A stretch of DNA of 14,165 bases, from positions 1 to 14,165 of the forward strand of contig JBOFOQ010000026.1 in the NCBI GenBank assembly GCA_051659505.1. The letters run 5' to 3'. The DNA is from JAGNZR01 sp051659505. Lineage in GTDB: Bacteria > Fusobacteriota > Fusobacteriia > Fusobacteriales > Fusobacteriaceae. Positions 7,470 through 14,165 of this stretch are shown here, one piece after another. Positions within the stretch are counted from its first letter, which is position 1. The number at the start of each line of letters is the position of its first letter. The translations under genes and the position numbers were made by a program. The notes under the pieces are model-generated. The model saw only the letters and a list, made by a program, of their open reading frames with translations, was not told the DNA's origin and searched no databases.

Positions 7470-8150
7470 CTAAAATTTTATTATTGCATATTGAACACCA
7501 ATACCAACAGACATTTGTGGACCAACAGTACTTATTCCATATCCTATATATGGTCCAAAACTAAAATGTTTTTGTTTTGGAAGAGAAACTTTATAAGTTC
7601 TTAAAGAAGTAGTTTCAGAATAAGGATTATTATTAATTACTTCTGCATAAGGTACTTTTGGTTTAAATAGACCATTATTTTCTTCTCCAAGTATAATAGA
7701 GTAAGTGTTTTTTACTTTTAAAGAAAAAATAGTACTACCATTATGAAAACCAAAAGTAGAGATAATCCAAGAGTTATTAATGTAATCAAGAATTGTACAC
7801 TTTTTATCATTAATACTATCAGCAGTAGATGGAAAGATAGTATCAAATCGAGTTTCTGTTTCAATATTTGTAATACTTCCTTGATTTTTAATTTCACTTT
7901 TATATTTTTTAACCAATTCTTGAAGTTCTTGTATCTTTTTATCTTTAGACTTAATATCTAAAAAATGTTCTGTTTTTTCAGTTTCTATTATTGGAATTTT
8001 TGCATGTTGTAAACTGTCTTTGTCCTTCCAAGTTTTAATTGTATCATTTAAGCCTAAAGGCAGCTTTTCTAAATTTAAATAAGGAGAAAAAATAAAAAAA
8101 AGTAATGTCGCTATTACAATAAATATAATTATATTTTTAACTGTATTCAT
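7470..8150 (-). CDS. Membrane-anchored protein with coiled coil and Gly-rich C-terminal domain (DUF6808-like)
   Basis: 226 aa from ATG 8150, overlapping the upstream gene by 14 nt. Residues ~5-22 (KNIIIFIVIATLLFFIF) form one hydrophobic helix, an N-terminal anchor or uncleaved signal. Residues ~60-90 are rich in K/E/Q with heptad spacing (KKIQELQELVKKYKSEI), a likely coiled coil. The C-terminal half has strands and ends in a glycine-rich stretch (FGPYIGYGISTVGPQMSVG) and YAIIKF. The pattern 'PYAEVINNNPY...SLRTYKVSLPKQKHF' followed by a Gly-rich barrel-like end resembles proteins common in Bacteroidota phages (DUF6808-type), recalled rather than searched. The architecture (inner-membrane anchor, periplasmic coiled coil, beta end) would suit an envelope-spanning or lysis accessory role, but no lysin or holin is adjacent, so function is open. 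Confidence 0.75.
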   Translation of the reverse strand: MNTVKNIIIFIVIATLLFFIFSPYLNLEKLPLGLNDTIKTWKDKDSLQHAKIPIIETEKTEHFLDIKSKDKKIQELQELVKKYKSEIKNQGSITNIETETRFDTIFPSTADSINDKKCTILDYINNSWIISTFGFHNGSTIFSLKVKNTYSIILGEENNGLFKPKVPYAEVINNNPYSETTSLRTYKVSLPKQKHFSFGPYIGYGISTVGPQMSVGIGVQYAIIKF

Positions 8151-8517
8151 CTTTTATATATTTACATTTTTCTAAATAATCTTCTACAGTGTCCCATGTA
8201 ATACCAAATTGACAATCATAATTATGGAACATTTCTAATATTTCTTCCTCAAACAAAGATTTATCATATATAGATTCCCAACTTTTTCCTTCTTTTTGTA
8301 TAGCCATGTCTATAAAATCTTCTACAGACCAAGTTATACTTACATCGCAAGGAACACATTTTTCTTTAATTAATTTTTTAACATTATCTAATAGTGTTTG
8401 TATTTGTCTAACTTGTTTATCTTCTGTAATACTTTTTATTTCTTTGGCTGCTATTTTATCTATATCATCTATTATTTGTGATATACTACTGTATCTTTTT
8501 GCTAATTCTATTTCCAT
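8137..8517 (-). CDS. Hypothetical protein (126 aa) with a repeated ITW-VED motif
   Basis: ATG 8517 lies directly downstream of the terminator at 8528-8552, so this gene either has its own promoter (none recognised) or depends on read-through. The N-terminal ~55 residues are helical and charged. A short motif then occurs twice: CDVSITWSVEDF at residues 57-68 and CQFGITWDTVEDY at 102-114, each a strand plus a helix start with a Cys and a Trp. The pattern resembles small uncharacterised phage proteins with 'INWDV' repeats, but I cannot name a family. Acidic overall and soluble. Overlaps the membrane-anchored protein gene by 14 nt, suggesting translational coupling. Confidence 0.7.
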   Translation of the reverse strand: MEIELAKRYSSISQIIDDIDKIAAKEIKSITEDKQVRQIQTLLDNVKKLIKEKCVPCDVSITWSVEDFIDMAIQKEGKSWESIYDKSLFEEEILEMFHNYDCQFGITWDTVEDYLEKCKYIKDEYS

Positions 8518-8527
8518 ATATTTTTAT

Positions 8528-8552
8528 AAAAAAGGCTATATTTCTATAGCCT
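8528..8552 (-). terminator. Intrinsic terminator after dUTPase operon
   Basis: On the - strand: A-GGCTATA, GAAA tetraloop (GNRA type), TATAGCC-T, then a run of T (complement of A-run 8528-8533). The 8-bp stem with a stable loop and T-tract is a classic Rho-independent terminator. It begins 6 nt after the dUTPase stop and ends 11 nt before the ATG of the next - strand gene, dividing the - strand into two transcription units. Confidence 0.88.
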
Positions 8553-8557
8553 AATTG

Positions 8558-9073
8558 TTAATTTCCTGTACTTCCAAAACCATTAGCACCTCTTTCTGTT
8601 TCTCTAATAAAACAAACTTCTTCAAATCCTACTTGTTTAATAGTGTTAGGAACTATTTGCGCTATTTTATCAAATCTGTTTATTTGTACCAAATTATCTC
8701 CAGTATTTAAAAGAATAACTCCTATAATACCCCTGTAATCTGGGTCAATAGTTCCAGGTTGGTTTGCTACAATCAATCCTTTTTTTAGAGTTAAACCACT
8801 TCTTGACCTAACTTGTAATTCAACATCTTCTGGCATATCAGATATAGTTAATCCTGTAGAAAATAGTATTCTTTCATGTTTTCTTAATTTAATATATCCT
8901 TGTGTTAAAAATCCTTTTTTTGCCTTTATTAAATTCTCTTCTGATATTTCCCTATCTTCCCTGAAAATATTTATAATATCAAATGCAACAATATCATACC
9001 CTACAGCTTGTTCTGAACCTTTTGAAGGAAGTTCAACCCCTTCTTCTTTTATTAATTTTATCATATCTTTCAT
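8558..9073 (-). CDS. dut: dUTPase (dUTP diphosphatase)
   Basis: Hydrolyses dUTP to dUMP and PPi, keeping uracil out of phage DNA and supplying dUMP for dTMP synthesis. All five motifs of the trimeric family are present in 171 aa: I, AVGYDI (23-28); II, RSRSGL (89-94); III, NQPGTIDPDYRG with the conserved Asp and Tyr (104-115); IV, RFDKIAQIV (133-141); V, the Gly-rich RGANGFGSTG (161-170), which closes over the active site. An insertion of ~20 charged residues between motifs I and II (around 37-57) makes it slightly longer than typical ~140-150 aa enzymes. Start ATG 9073 lies 2 nt after the reductase stop; an in-frame ATG three codons later is an alternative. It is the last gene of the nucleotide-metabolism operon. 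Confidence 0.96.
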   Translation of the reverse strand: MKDMIKLIKEEGVELPSKGSEQAVGYDIVAFDIINIFREDREISEENLIKAKKGFLTQGYIKLRKHERILFSTGLTISDMPEDVELQVRSRSGLTLKKGLIVANQPGTIDPDYRGIIGVILLNTGDNLVQINRFDKIAQIVPNTIKQVGFEEVCFIRETERGANGFGSTGN

Positions 9074-9075
9074 TA

Positions 9076-10935
9076 TTACAATTCACACGAACCTCCACTG
9101 CAAGCAAGGTTTTCTTTTTGAGTTGTATTATCCTCCTCTTCTATTATTTTAACCAAATCTATTTCGATGTCATCAAAATACTTTATTCTCTCTTCATACT
9201 CTTCTCTAGTAATTTGAATATGTGGAACATCTTTATAGTTTCCTGATAATTCAGGAAAAACAGCTAAGCCGTTATATTCTTCTCTGTGTTCCCACATCCA
9301 TTCTGAAACTCTTTTTGCTTCTCCTTTTTTAATGTAAACAGTTGCAGAAACATTGTTATGATTTGGACCTTTTCTGTACCCATTTTGCACCCATTCAGAA
9401 TTAAATTTTGAAATTCTCTCAAGAAAATTAAGAGTGTTTTCATTTTTAACTGTTGTTGCATTGTCTGGGGCTTTTATAGGAATACCTATAACAGCACTGT
9501 GAGGGTCTATGTCCATTATTTTAATCAACGGTTTGTGGTATGTATTAAAATAATTATATAAGTCATCTCCAACTTTACATTGAATATTTCTTATATAATA
9601 ATCAGCAAACCAAGCATGAATACCTGATGAACAACCTAAAACTAATGATGATGTACCAGAAGGTTTTATAGTTGTTGTTCTTGCGGCTTCGTTTATACCA
9701 ATGGAAATTGCTACTATTTTATTTTCTTCTAAAACTATTTCAGCTGCTTTTTTTAAATCAACATTTAGTAAAGTATTACTAGCAATGCCTGTAATGCCTA
9801 TACCAACTAAAGCATCTTTCTCTGAATTAATTTTCCAAATAGGTCTTAAATAATGAAAATCAGTAAAACTTGCTTGTAATGTTCCAAAAAAAGCAGCTAT
9901 TCTTGCTCTTTTATTAAAGTCCTCTTGATTTTCTATATTACTACCATTAATTTCTGTTAAATTACAAAAAGTAAATGGTCTTAATGAAATTTCCCCGCAA
10001 GGATTAGTTCCATAGTCTGGGTCATTTGTTAAGTATCTTCCAGGTTCTCCAGTACCATTTTCTTCAATAATTTCACAGAGATGTGTAAATTCATCTTCTT
10101 TTACTCTTCCTCTTACAATTACAGCACTATTATTAGCTCTACCTCTTTGAGGATTAAGCTCATACCAATTTCCATATTTACAAGTAAGCATTTCTTTATC
10201 ATCAAATGAAAATAGAGAAATTAAAGCTGCTCTTCTAATACCTCCAGCCAATACAGCATCAGCTATATAACAGCAAATATCGTGAACTTCTAAAGAAGAT
10301 AGTTTATCCCCATTTTGTTTGCTGTCTAACATATATTCTATTTTAGATAATGCAATTTTTAATGGTCCAGGTCCAGGGGCTTTTCCTCCTGCTGTAACTA
10401 ATCTAGTTCCTTTTGGTCTAATATCTGAATAATCAAATCTAGGTTTATGTTTTATAAGACCAAAATAAGATTTAATTAACTGCTTTACAGCATCTGACCA
10501 ACCTTCAATAGAATCATTTATTAGATATTTTGATTCTTTTGTAGGTTTTTGTATTTCTGGTAATTTAGAAATATGATGGAATTGCACTGAATATCCACAG
10601 CCAACCCCTGAGAGTAATAAAAACATTATTTCACTAAAAGCTCTGTAATCTTCAATTGGAAGATAAGAACAATTATATAAACGAGATTCATTCTTTTTTA
10701 TAGCAGGTCCAGCAAATTGTAATGCTCTCATTGAAGGGAGAACTTTCTTTTCGTACAAATAAGAAGCATACACATTTATAGTATCTTCTAAACTTGGATA
10801 TTTCTGTATTAACATACCTAAGTATCTCTCAATTATTTCCTTCCAATTTTCTCTTCTTTTTTTTTCAGGTATATATTTTGCATACTTTGTATATACAACT
10901 ATATCTGAAAGAATGTTTGTTGACTCTTTATTCAT
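9076..10935 (-). CDS. nrdJ: Adenosylcobalamin-dependent ribonucleoside-triphosphate reductase (class II)
   Basis: Reduces ribonucleotides to deoxyribonucleotides using coenzyme B12 to generate a thiyl radical, so it works with or without oxygen. The 619-aa protein matches the monomeric RTPR type: N-terminal KYIPEKKRRENW; redox Cys in LYNCS (C89); DIRPKGTRLVTAGGKAPGPGP (172-191) with the PGPGP loop; thiyl Cys and Glu in NPCGE (C313, E315); second redox Cys in FCNLTEI (C324, 11 residues on, as in RTPR); KPSGTSS phosphate-binding loop (424-430); and the C-terminal shuttle pair CSGGSC (C612, C617). It is shorter than the ~740-aa Lactobacillus enzyme, so part of the allosteric insertion may be reduced (inference). 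ATG 10935 overlaps the GroES-like gene by 8 nt (ATGAATAA). No B12 synthesis or uptake gene is in the window, so cofactor would come from the host. Confidence 0.95.
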   Translation of the reverse strand: MNKESTNILSDIVVYTKYAKYIPEKKRRENWKEIIERYLGMLIQKYPSLEDTINVYASYLYEKKVLPSMRALQFAGPAIKKNESRLYNCSYLPIEDYRAFSEIMFLLLSGVGCGYSVQFHHISKLPEIQKPTKESKYLINDSIEGWSDAVKQLIKSYFGLIKHKPRFDYSDIRPKGTRLVTAGGKAPGPGPLKIALSKIEYMLDSKQNGDKLSSLEVHDICCYIADAVLAGGIRRAALISLFSFDDKEMLTCKYGNWYELNPQRGRANNSAVIVRGRVKEDEFTHLCEIIEENGTGEPGRYLTNDPDYGTNPCGEISLRPFTFCNLTEINGSNIENQEDFNKRARIAAFFGTLQASFTDFHYLRPIWKINSEKDALVGIGITGIASNTLLNVDLKKAAEIVLEENKIVAISIGINEAARTTTIKPSGTSSLVLGCSSGIHAWFADYYIRNIQCKVGDDLYNYFNTYHKPLIKIMDIDPHSAVIGIPIKAPDNATTVKNENTLNFLERISKFNSEWVQNGYRKGPNHNNVSATVYIKKGEAKRVSEWMWEHREEYNGLAVFPELSGNYKDVPHIQITREEYEERIKYFDDIEIDLVKIIEEEDNTTQKENLACSGGSCEL

Positions 10936-11209
10936 TATCTATTCCTATTATATCTTCAAAATTATATATTGAGTGAAAGAGTTTATTAACTTCTAACACT
11001 TTTACTGATAAAGGAGCAGCATATTGACTAAAAATTGGAATATCTCCTTCTTTTATAACATCTTTTGGGCAATCTTTTCCTATCTGAGCTATTTTATAGC
11101 TAAGCGCATAATTCTTGTTGTTTTCTTTAGCTTTTTCAGGGATAAACAATTTACCCACTTTTTCAGTTTGAGTTACTTCTACAATAACTCTATTTCCAAT
11201 TACTTTCAT
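10928..11209 (-). CDS. groES: GroES-like co-chaperonin (Cpn10)
   Basis: 93 aa, the usual length of GroES. It begins with the Cpn10 signature MKVIGNRVIVEV, followed by the mobile-loop region (TQTEKVGKLFIPEKAKE, 13-29; LFI in the place of the hydrophobic IVL that binds GroEL), then IAQIG (40-44), VIKEGDIPIFSQYAA (51-65) corresponding to 'VKxGDxVLFxKYAG', and ends with NFEDIIGI like the family's EDILG. It would form a heptameric lid for the host GroEL and assist folding of phage proteins, as T4 gp31 does; no GroEL gene is visible. It sits 2 nt after the DUF5664 gene and overlaps the reductase start by 8 nt, so it is expressed with the early nucleotide-metabolism set rather than with capsid genes. 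Confidence 0.85.
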   Translation of the reverse strand: MKVIGNRVIVEVTQTEKVGKLFIPEKAKENNKNYALSYKIAQIGKDCPKDVIKEGDIPIFSQYAAPLSVKVLEVNKLFHSIYNFEDIIGIDNE

Positions 11210-11211
11210 AT

Positions 11212-11535
11212 TTATTCTTGTTTATTATAATTTGTTTTATCTCTATCATCTAAATCTTTTCTATTTTCTAACATCCAGGAAAGAAACATTGCATTACATT
11301 GAATATGTCCTATATGTGATTTTTCACTTTCTTTATCATTATCTTCTCCTTCCATAAAAGCATCTAAATGTCTTTTTAAAGATTCACAAATTTCTGTTAT
11401 AGAAAGACCTTGTTTCCAATTATTAGGGCTGTATTTAATACACCCATACTCTAATACTTCTACCATAGGTAAAAAGGCAGATTGTGAAACTAAACTCCAT
11501 CTTGGTTTTCCTTTATTTTTTCTTTCTCCTTGCAT
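11212..11535 (-). CDS. DUF5664-type dATP/dGTP diphosphohydrolase
   Basis: 107 aa with the typical DUF5664 pattern: KGKPRWSLV at the N-terminus, EVLEYGCIKYSPNNW (27-40), ESLKRHLDAFMEGED (51-65), HIGHIQCNAMFLSWMLE (74-90). The helical ExxxD/HxxH arrangement is that of MazG-like all-alpha NTP pyrophosphatases, which bind Mg2+ and release PPi. Family members in some phages (MazZ) hydrolyse dATP and dGTP. ATG 11535 is inside the upstream gene, giving a 46-nt overlap; this is probably real because the conserved KPRW motif lies only nine residues in. No PurZ-like gene is in the window, so a 2-aminoadenine genome cannot be argued from here. It is followed 2 nt later by the GroES-like gene. Confidence 0.85.
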   Translation of the reverse strand: MQGERKNKGKPRWSLVSQSAFLPMVEVLEYGCIKYSPNNWKQGLSITEICESLKRHLDAFMEGEDNDKESEKSHIGHIQCNAMFLSWMLENRKDLDDRDKTNYNKQE

Positions 11536-12140
11536 TTAAAGTGTTTTGTTAAAAAATATGTTTCTTCTTTATTATAATTAAATATTTCTTCTGAAGATTT
11601 TAAAGGTAATTCATATTCTGAATAATTTTCTAAATCTTCCAATTCTAAAGAAGTCCCATATTCTTTATTTAATCTATTTAAAAAATCTTTTTTTATTGAG
11701 GCATCTAAACTTAATATTTTATACTCCTTTTGATTAGCAGGATTATTAAACAAGGCTTCAGTTTGCTTTTCAGAATACATTTCAGTGTATTTTCCTTCTA
11801 AGAATTTATCATAAGTATTATAAAAAGACTCTGGTATTTTTATAATTAACATTACGAAGTTATTTTTTTCATCAAAAACATAGCTATCTCTTAGATAATT
11901 TTCTTCTTTTAAATATAAAAGAAAATTCTGAAAAACTCTACTTTCACAATCAGAAGCTAAAATATAAATATTTTTTTCTTCTGAAATATCAGTTCCATCA
12001 AGTAAGGTGTCATGTATCCCAATGGAAAGTTTTTTAATACTGTTTAGTTTAAGTATAAAAGTTTCTCCTAAATAACGATAAAGAGGTAAAAGAAATCTAT
12101 AAGTTTTATTTCTAAAGGTAATACCTTCTTTTATAATCAT
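11490..12140 (-). CDS. Hypothetical phage protein (216 aa)
   Basis: ATG 12140 follows the exonuclease stop by 6 nt; the 3' end overlaps the DUF5664 gene by 46 nt in another frame. The sequence has an N-terminal segment of alternating strands (KTYRFLLPLYRYLG, FILKLNSIKKLSIGI), a central 'NIYILASDCESRVFQNFLLYLKEENYLRDSY', and 'YDKFLEGKYTEMYSEKQTEALF' around 110-131. A 'FLxGKYSxM' element is something I associate with uncharacterised proteins in early regions of several phages, from memory only. The end is lysine/glutamate-rich. No membrane segments, nucleotide-binding loop or metal motif is evident. Position between nucleases and nucleotide enzymes suggests a DNA-metabolism accessory role, which is inference. 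Confidence 0.7.
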   Translation of the reverse strand: MIIKEGITFRNKTYRFLLPLYRYLGETFILKLNSIKKLSIGIHDTLLDGTDISEEKNIYILASDCESRVFQNFLLYLKEENYLRDSYVFDEKNNFVMLIIKIPESFYNTYDKFLEGKYTEMYSEKQTEALFNNPANQKEYKILSLDASIKKDFLNRLNKEYGTSLELEDLENYSEYELPLKSSEEIFNYNKEETYFLTKHFKCKEKEKIKENQDGV

Positions 12141-12146
12141 TATTAA

Positions 12147-13220
12147 TTATTTTTTATACCAACCTAATTTAATACATCCTTTTTTTTCAACAAATTCTCT
12201 TTCCTCTGAAAAGCCATTTTCTTGATAAAAAATTAAATCATCAATTAAATCCTCATAACCTTTTATATTACCCCAAGGAGCAGTTTCTCCATTTTTGCCA
12301 TGATAAATAAATTCAGGACTGGCACTAAATAAGGCAGGATGACCTTGTCTTACACTACTTTCTACTATAAAAGTAAAGTCTAATATTGTTGTGTCGTCTT
12401 CTTTTATTTTTTCATAAAAAGGACTTTCTTTGGAAGTAAGTGCTAGTAAATACCAAGCAGCTTGAATATCATACCTAAAATCTTTAGCTTTTTGTTGAAA
12501 ATCAGCTACTCTTCCACCAGTAGTTTTTAGGTCAAAAGGTTGAATCCATCTAACTCTTTTAATTCCCTTAACATCTGTGTCCATTTTAACAAAAACCATA
12601 TCAAATAAGGCTTTGCAATTTATACCTTTATATGTGAAATATATAGGTAATTGTAAATAAACTTCTAATTTTTCATCACTATTTATTTCTTCTCTATCAA
12701 AGAAATAATTAGTTCTTTCATTATTTTTTATAGAATAGACAATATTATTAATTAACTCTTCTTGAGATTTATCTAAAATATTTCTATTTCCACACTCTAA
12801 AAGAGATTTATAATAATCTTCTCCTGCTTCTATTATTTTTTTAATTCGAGTATCAATTTTCCAATTGTTATACCAATCAATTTCATTTAAAACTTTTCCA
12901 ATATTGGGTGAATCATTTATAGAATTAGGTTTATCAAATTCTTGTTGGTCAGATTCAAATACTTTTTTAATAATTTCTTTTTCAATATCGGATAATTTTC
13001 CAGAAAATTTAGAAACATAATATTGTTTATCAAATTCGCTTTCTTCTCCTGTTAATATGCAATCAACAGCAGAACCTATAAGAAAGTAGTCTTTTTCAAT
13101 TTTTTCTTTTTTAGAATTAAAGTATTCTGGACCTTTCAATAATTCTTTTAATTTAGACTGACCTATTGCATCAGACTTAAAATACTCATCAATTTTACTC
13201 TGGGGTGTTATTATTAACAT
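12147..13220 (-). CDS. PD-(D/E)XK exonuclease, RecE/RecB-like (DUF3799-type)
   Basis: 357 aa from ATG 13220, overlapping the upstream nuclease gene by 26 nt. N-terminal 'IGQSKLKELLKGPEYF' (19-34) and 'YFLIGSAVDCILTGE' (45-59) match the start of phage RecE-like and Cas4/RecB-type nucleases, where substrates and small ligands are first recognised. The catalytic set is present: ALFDMVF with D207, QPFDLKTTGG with D230 and K232, and the downstream 'RYDIQAAWYLLAL' (249-261) with the QxxxY motif (Q253, Y257) typical of RecB-family nucleases. It probably degrades one strand of double-stranded DNA ends to feed recombination or replication. The usual His after GSA is Asp here (GSAVD), which also occurs in some phage members as far as I recall. 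A single-strand annealing partner is not seen in this window. Confidence 0.85.
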   Translation of the reverse strand: MLIITPQSKIDEYFKSDAIGQSKLKELLKGPEYFNSKKEKIEKDYFLIGSAVDCILTGEESEFDKQYYVSKFSGKLSDIEKEIIKKVFESDQQEFDKPNSINDSPNIGKVLNEIDWYNNWKIDTRIKKIIEAGEDYYKSLLECGNRNILDKSQEELINNIVYSIKNNERTNYFFDREEINSDEKLEVYLQLPIYFTYKGINCKALFDMVFVKMDTDVKGIKRVRWIQPFDLKTTGGRVADFQQKAKDFRYDIQAAWYLLALTSKESPFYEKIKEDDTTILDFTFIVESSVRQGHPALFSASPEFIYHGKNGETAPWGNIKGYEDLIDDLIFYQENGFSEEREFVEKKGCIKLGWYKK

Positions 13221-13728
13221 TTTTTACTATTATTTTTTTTAATACTATTTCTTTTTTAAAATAATCAAAAGTCATTGAAACTATTTCATTATATTCAGTT
13301 TCTTCTTTTATTTTAAAAGTTTTTATATTATCATATACTAAGTCTTTATTATACTCTTTAAAGGTCATAAATTGAGCAGATGATAAATATACTAATTCAT
13401 TTTCAGGTAGTCTCTTATGACCTATTCCTACTTCCTTAAAATGAATTAGTATGTTTGGTTGAGAATGGACAACATCAGAAGGAGGAAATGATAATTTAAC
13501 TGCTTTTTCTAAACTTAATAACTCTTTTCCTACATTAATACTTTGCTGTTTACCAGCTTTTATTTGAATATTATAAGGAATAAATATTAAATCTATTTTT
13601 GCATTATCATGTAATTTACTCCCTTGTCTGGAAGTTTTACAAAAAGGATAATCTAAATCTCTAAAAATCTTTGCATAATATCTTTCTGCATTTGACCCTT
13701 TTCTTTTATTTGTACTACCCAATCCCAT
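13195..13728 (-). CDS. Small PD-(D/E)XK endonuclease (Holliday-junction resolvase or Mrr-like)
   Basis: 177 aa from ATG 13728 (14-nt overlap with the upstream gene). The N-terminal ~60 residues carry a compact PD-(D/E)XK core: KGSNAERYYAKIF with E15 on the first helix, TSRQGSKLHDNAKIDLIF with D46, and IQIKAGKQ with Q55-x-K57. Glutamine in place of the Glu of ExK is seen in Mrr-type and some other nucleases of this fold, so activity is likely. The basic N-terminus (STNKRKGS) would bind DNA. The remaining ~110 residues are less familiar. Resolving branched DNA before packaging, or cutting host DNA, are the main candidate roles; I cannot separate them. The adjacent exonuclease supports a recombination or replication role. 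Confidence 0.78.
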   Translation of the reverse strand: MGLGSTNKRKGSNAERYYAKIFRDLDYPFCKTSRQGSKLHDNAKIDLIFIPYNIQIKAGKQQSINVGKELLSLEKAVKLSFPPSDVVHSQPNILIHFKEVGIGHKRLPENELVYLSSAQFMTFKEYNKDLVYDNIKTFKIKEETEYNEIVSMTFDYFKKEIVLKKIIVKNVNNNTPE

Positions 13729-14165
13729 GCTTATACCTATTAAATTTTATTTCTAATTCTTTTTCTCTTTCCTCTAAAAATAATAAATTATTTATTTCAT
13801 CTTGCTCTATATATTCAGATAATTCATCTAAAGTATTAAAAACTAACTTAAAAGAGTTTTTAAATAAAGTTTCTTCTATCTTTTCAGAAGGCAAATAAGA
13901 AACTTCTATCCCCTTTTTTATAAAATCTTTTTCAATTAAATCTGTATATATCCTTTTATAAAAATTTTTATATTTTTCTTCAAATAATTTAGTAGAAACA
14001 AAAAGTTTAAAGCTATCTGTATCAATATCCCAATTATTAACTTCTTTAGTCAATATAAGTAAAATATTATTTTTGTCATCTATAATACATCCTCTGTTAA
14101 TACTTAAAAGTATAGTTTTTTCTTCTTTTAAAAAAGAGAAATTATAATCTATATTGCCTGTATAA
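13715..14165 (-). CDS. Hypothetical protein, C-terminal ~150 residues (5' end outside window)
   Basis: A TTG at 14053 could be read as a start, but the frame stays open upstream to the window edge and continues as protein-like sequence (IDYNFSFLKEEKTILLSINRG). The gene most likely starts beyond 14165. The visible part is acidic and helical after an initial beta-like segment: DDKNNILLIL, WDIDTDSFKLFVSTKLFEEKY, FNTLDELSEYIEQDE, ending LFLEEREKELEIKFNRYKHGIG, a probable C-terminal helix. It ends at TAG 13715-13717, overlapping the nuclease start by 14 nt. No family recognised and no catalytic motif seen. Confidence 0.7.
   Translation of the reverse strand, partial: YTGNIDYNFSFLKEEKTILLSINRGCIIDDKNNILLILTKEVNNWDIDTDSFKLFVSTKLFEEKYKNFYKRIYTDLIEKDFIKKGIEVSYLPSEKIEETLFKNSFKLVFNTLDELSEYIEQDEINNLLFLEEREKELEIKFNRYKHGIG

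Noticed and set aside
9600..9640. CTGATGA resembling a hammerhead ribozyme core, of interest because RtcB joins ribozyme-type ends
   Set aside because: It lies inside the reductase gene on the opposite strand, and I saw no matching GAAA core or stems I-III around it.
11212..11535. Evidence for a 2-aminoadenine (Z) genome from the MazZ-like hydrolase
   Set aside because: DUF5664 occurs widely without PurZ, and no PurZ-type adenylosuccinate synthetase is in the window.
5476..13717. Stop-codon reassignment, because TAG and TAA are used and no gene ends in TGA
   Set aside because: TAG stops occur at natural protein ends and in one case within the overlapping DUF5664 gene; reading frames are intact under the standard code. 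Too few genes to judge TGA avoidance.
1..14165. CRISPR array, insertion sequence, integrase or attachment site
   Set aside because: No regularly spaced repeats, transposase or recombinase motifs, or flanking direct repeats were seen.
11490..14165. Homology between the 216-aa protein and the partial protein at the window end
   Set aside because: Both contain a D[ED]KNN strand followed by a helical stretch, but similarity outside this is too weak to claim duplication by eye.

Overview
The window is a strongly A/T-rich, densely packed stretch that looks like the middle of a tailed-phage genome or a prophage. Genes abut or overlap by a few bases. Leaders are A-rich without clear Shine-Dalgarno sequences, stops are TAA or TAG, and no host housekeeping or integration genes are visible. 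The weak ribosome-binding sites, and a membrane-anchored protein whose C-terminal half resembles proteins seen in Bacteroidota phages, suggest a Bacteroidota (for example flavobacterial) host. That host assignment is inference.

Layout. Positions 1-4976 on the + strand hold the end of a virion or polyvalent-protein module: the C-terminal end of one protein, possibly an ADP-ribosyltransferase-type domain, and a complete 1551-residue protein with late hydrophobic segments. A perfect 12-bp hairpin at 4980-5008 acts as a two-way terminator between convergent modules. Everything from 5013 to 14165 is on the - strand.

Reading in the direction of transcription (from 14165 down), the first operon encodes an unknown protein cut by the window edge, a small PD-(D/E)XK (resolvase or Mrr-like) nuclease, a RecE/RecB-like PD-(D/E)XK exonuclease, an unknown protein, a DUF5664-type dATP/dGTP diphosphohydrolase, a GroES-like co-chaperonin, an adenosylcobalamin-dependent (class II) ribonucleotide reductase and a dUTPase. 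It ends at a GNRA-loop terminator (8528-8552). The logic is nucleotide supply plus DNA processing: the reductase makes deoxynucleotides, dUTPase removes dUTP, DUF5664 hydrolyses purine dNTPs, and the nucleases process DNA ends or junctions.

The second - strand group holds four small unknown proteins (one membrane-anchored), a tRNA-shaped RNA element, the RNA ligase RtcB, a 172-nt unexplained intergenic region with several hairpins, and one more small unknown protein.

The most unusual item is at 6688-6759. On the - strand this 72-nt stretch has exact tRNA cloverleaf geometry (7-bp acceptor, 4-bp D stem, 5-bp T stem with 7-nt loop, 4-nt variable region). It lacks U33, the T54-T55 pair of the T loop and the D-loop GG, and it sits 24 nt upstream of the likely rtcB start. 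A decayed tRNA, a decoy or repair substrate, or a tRNA-like leader controlling rtcB are all possible.
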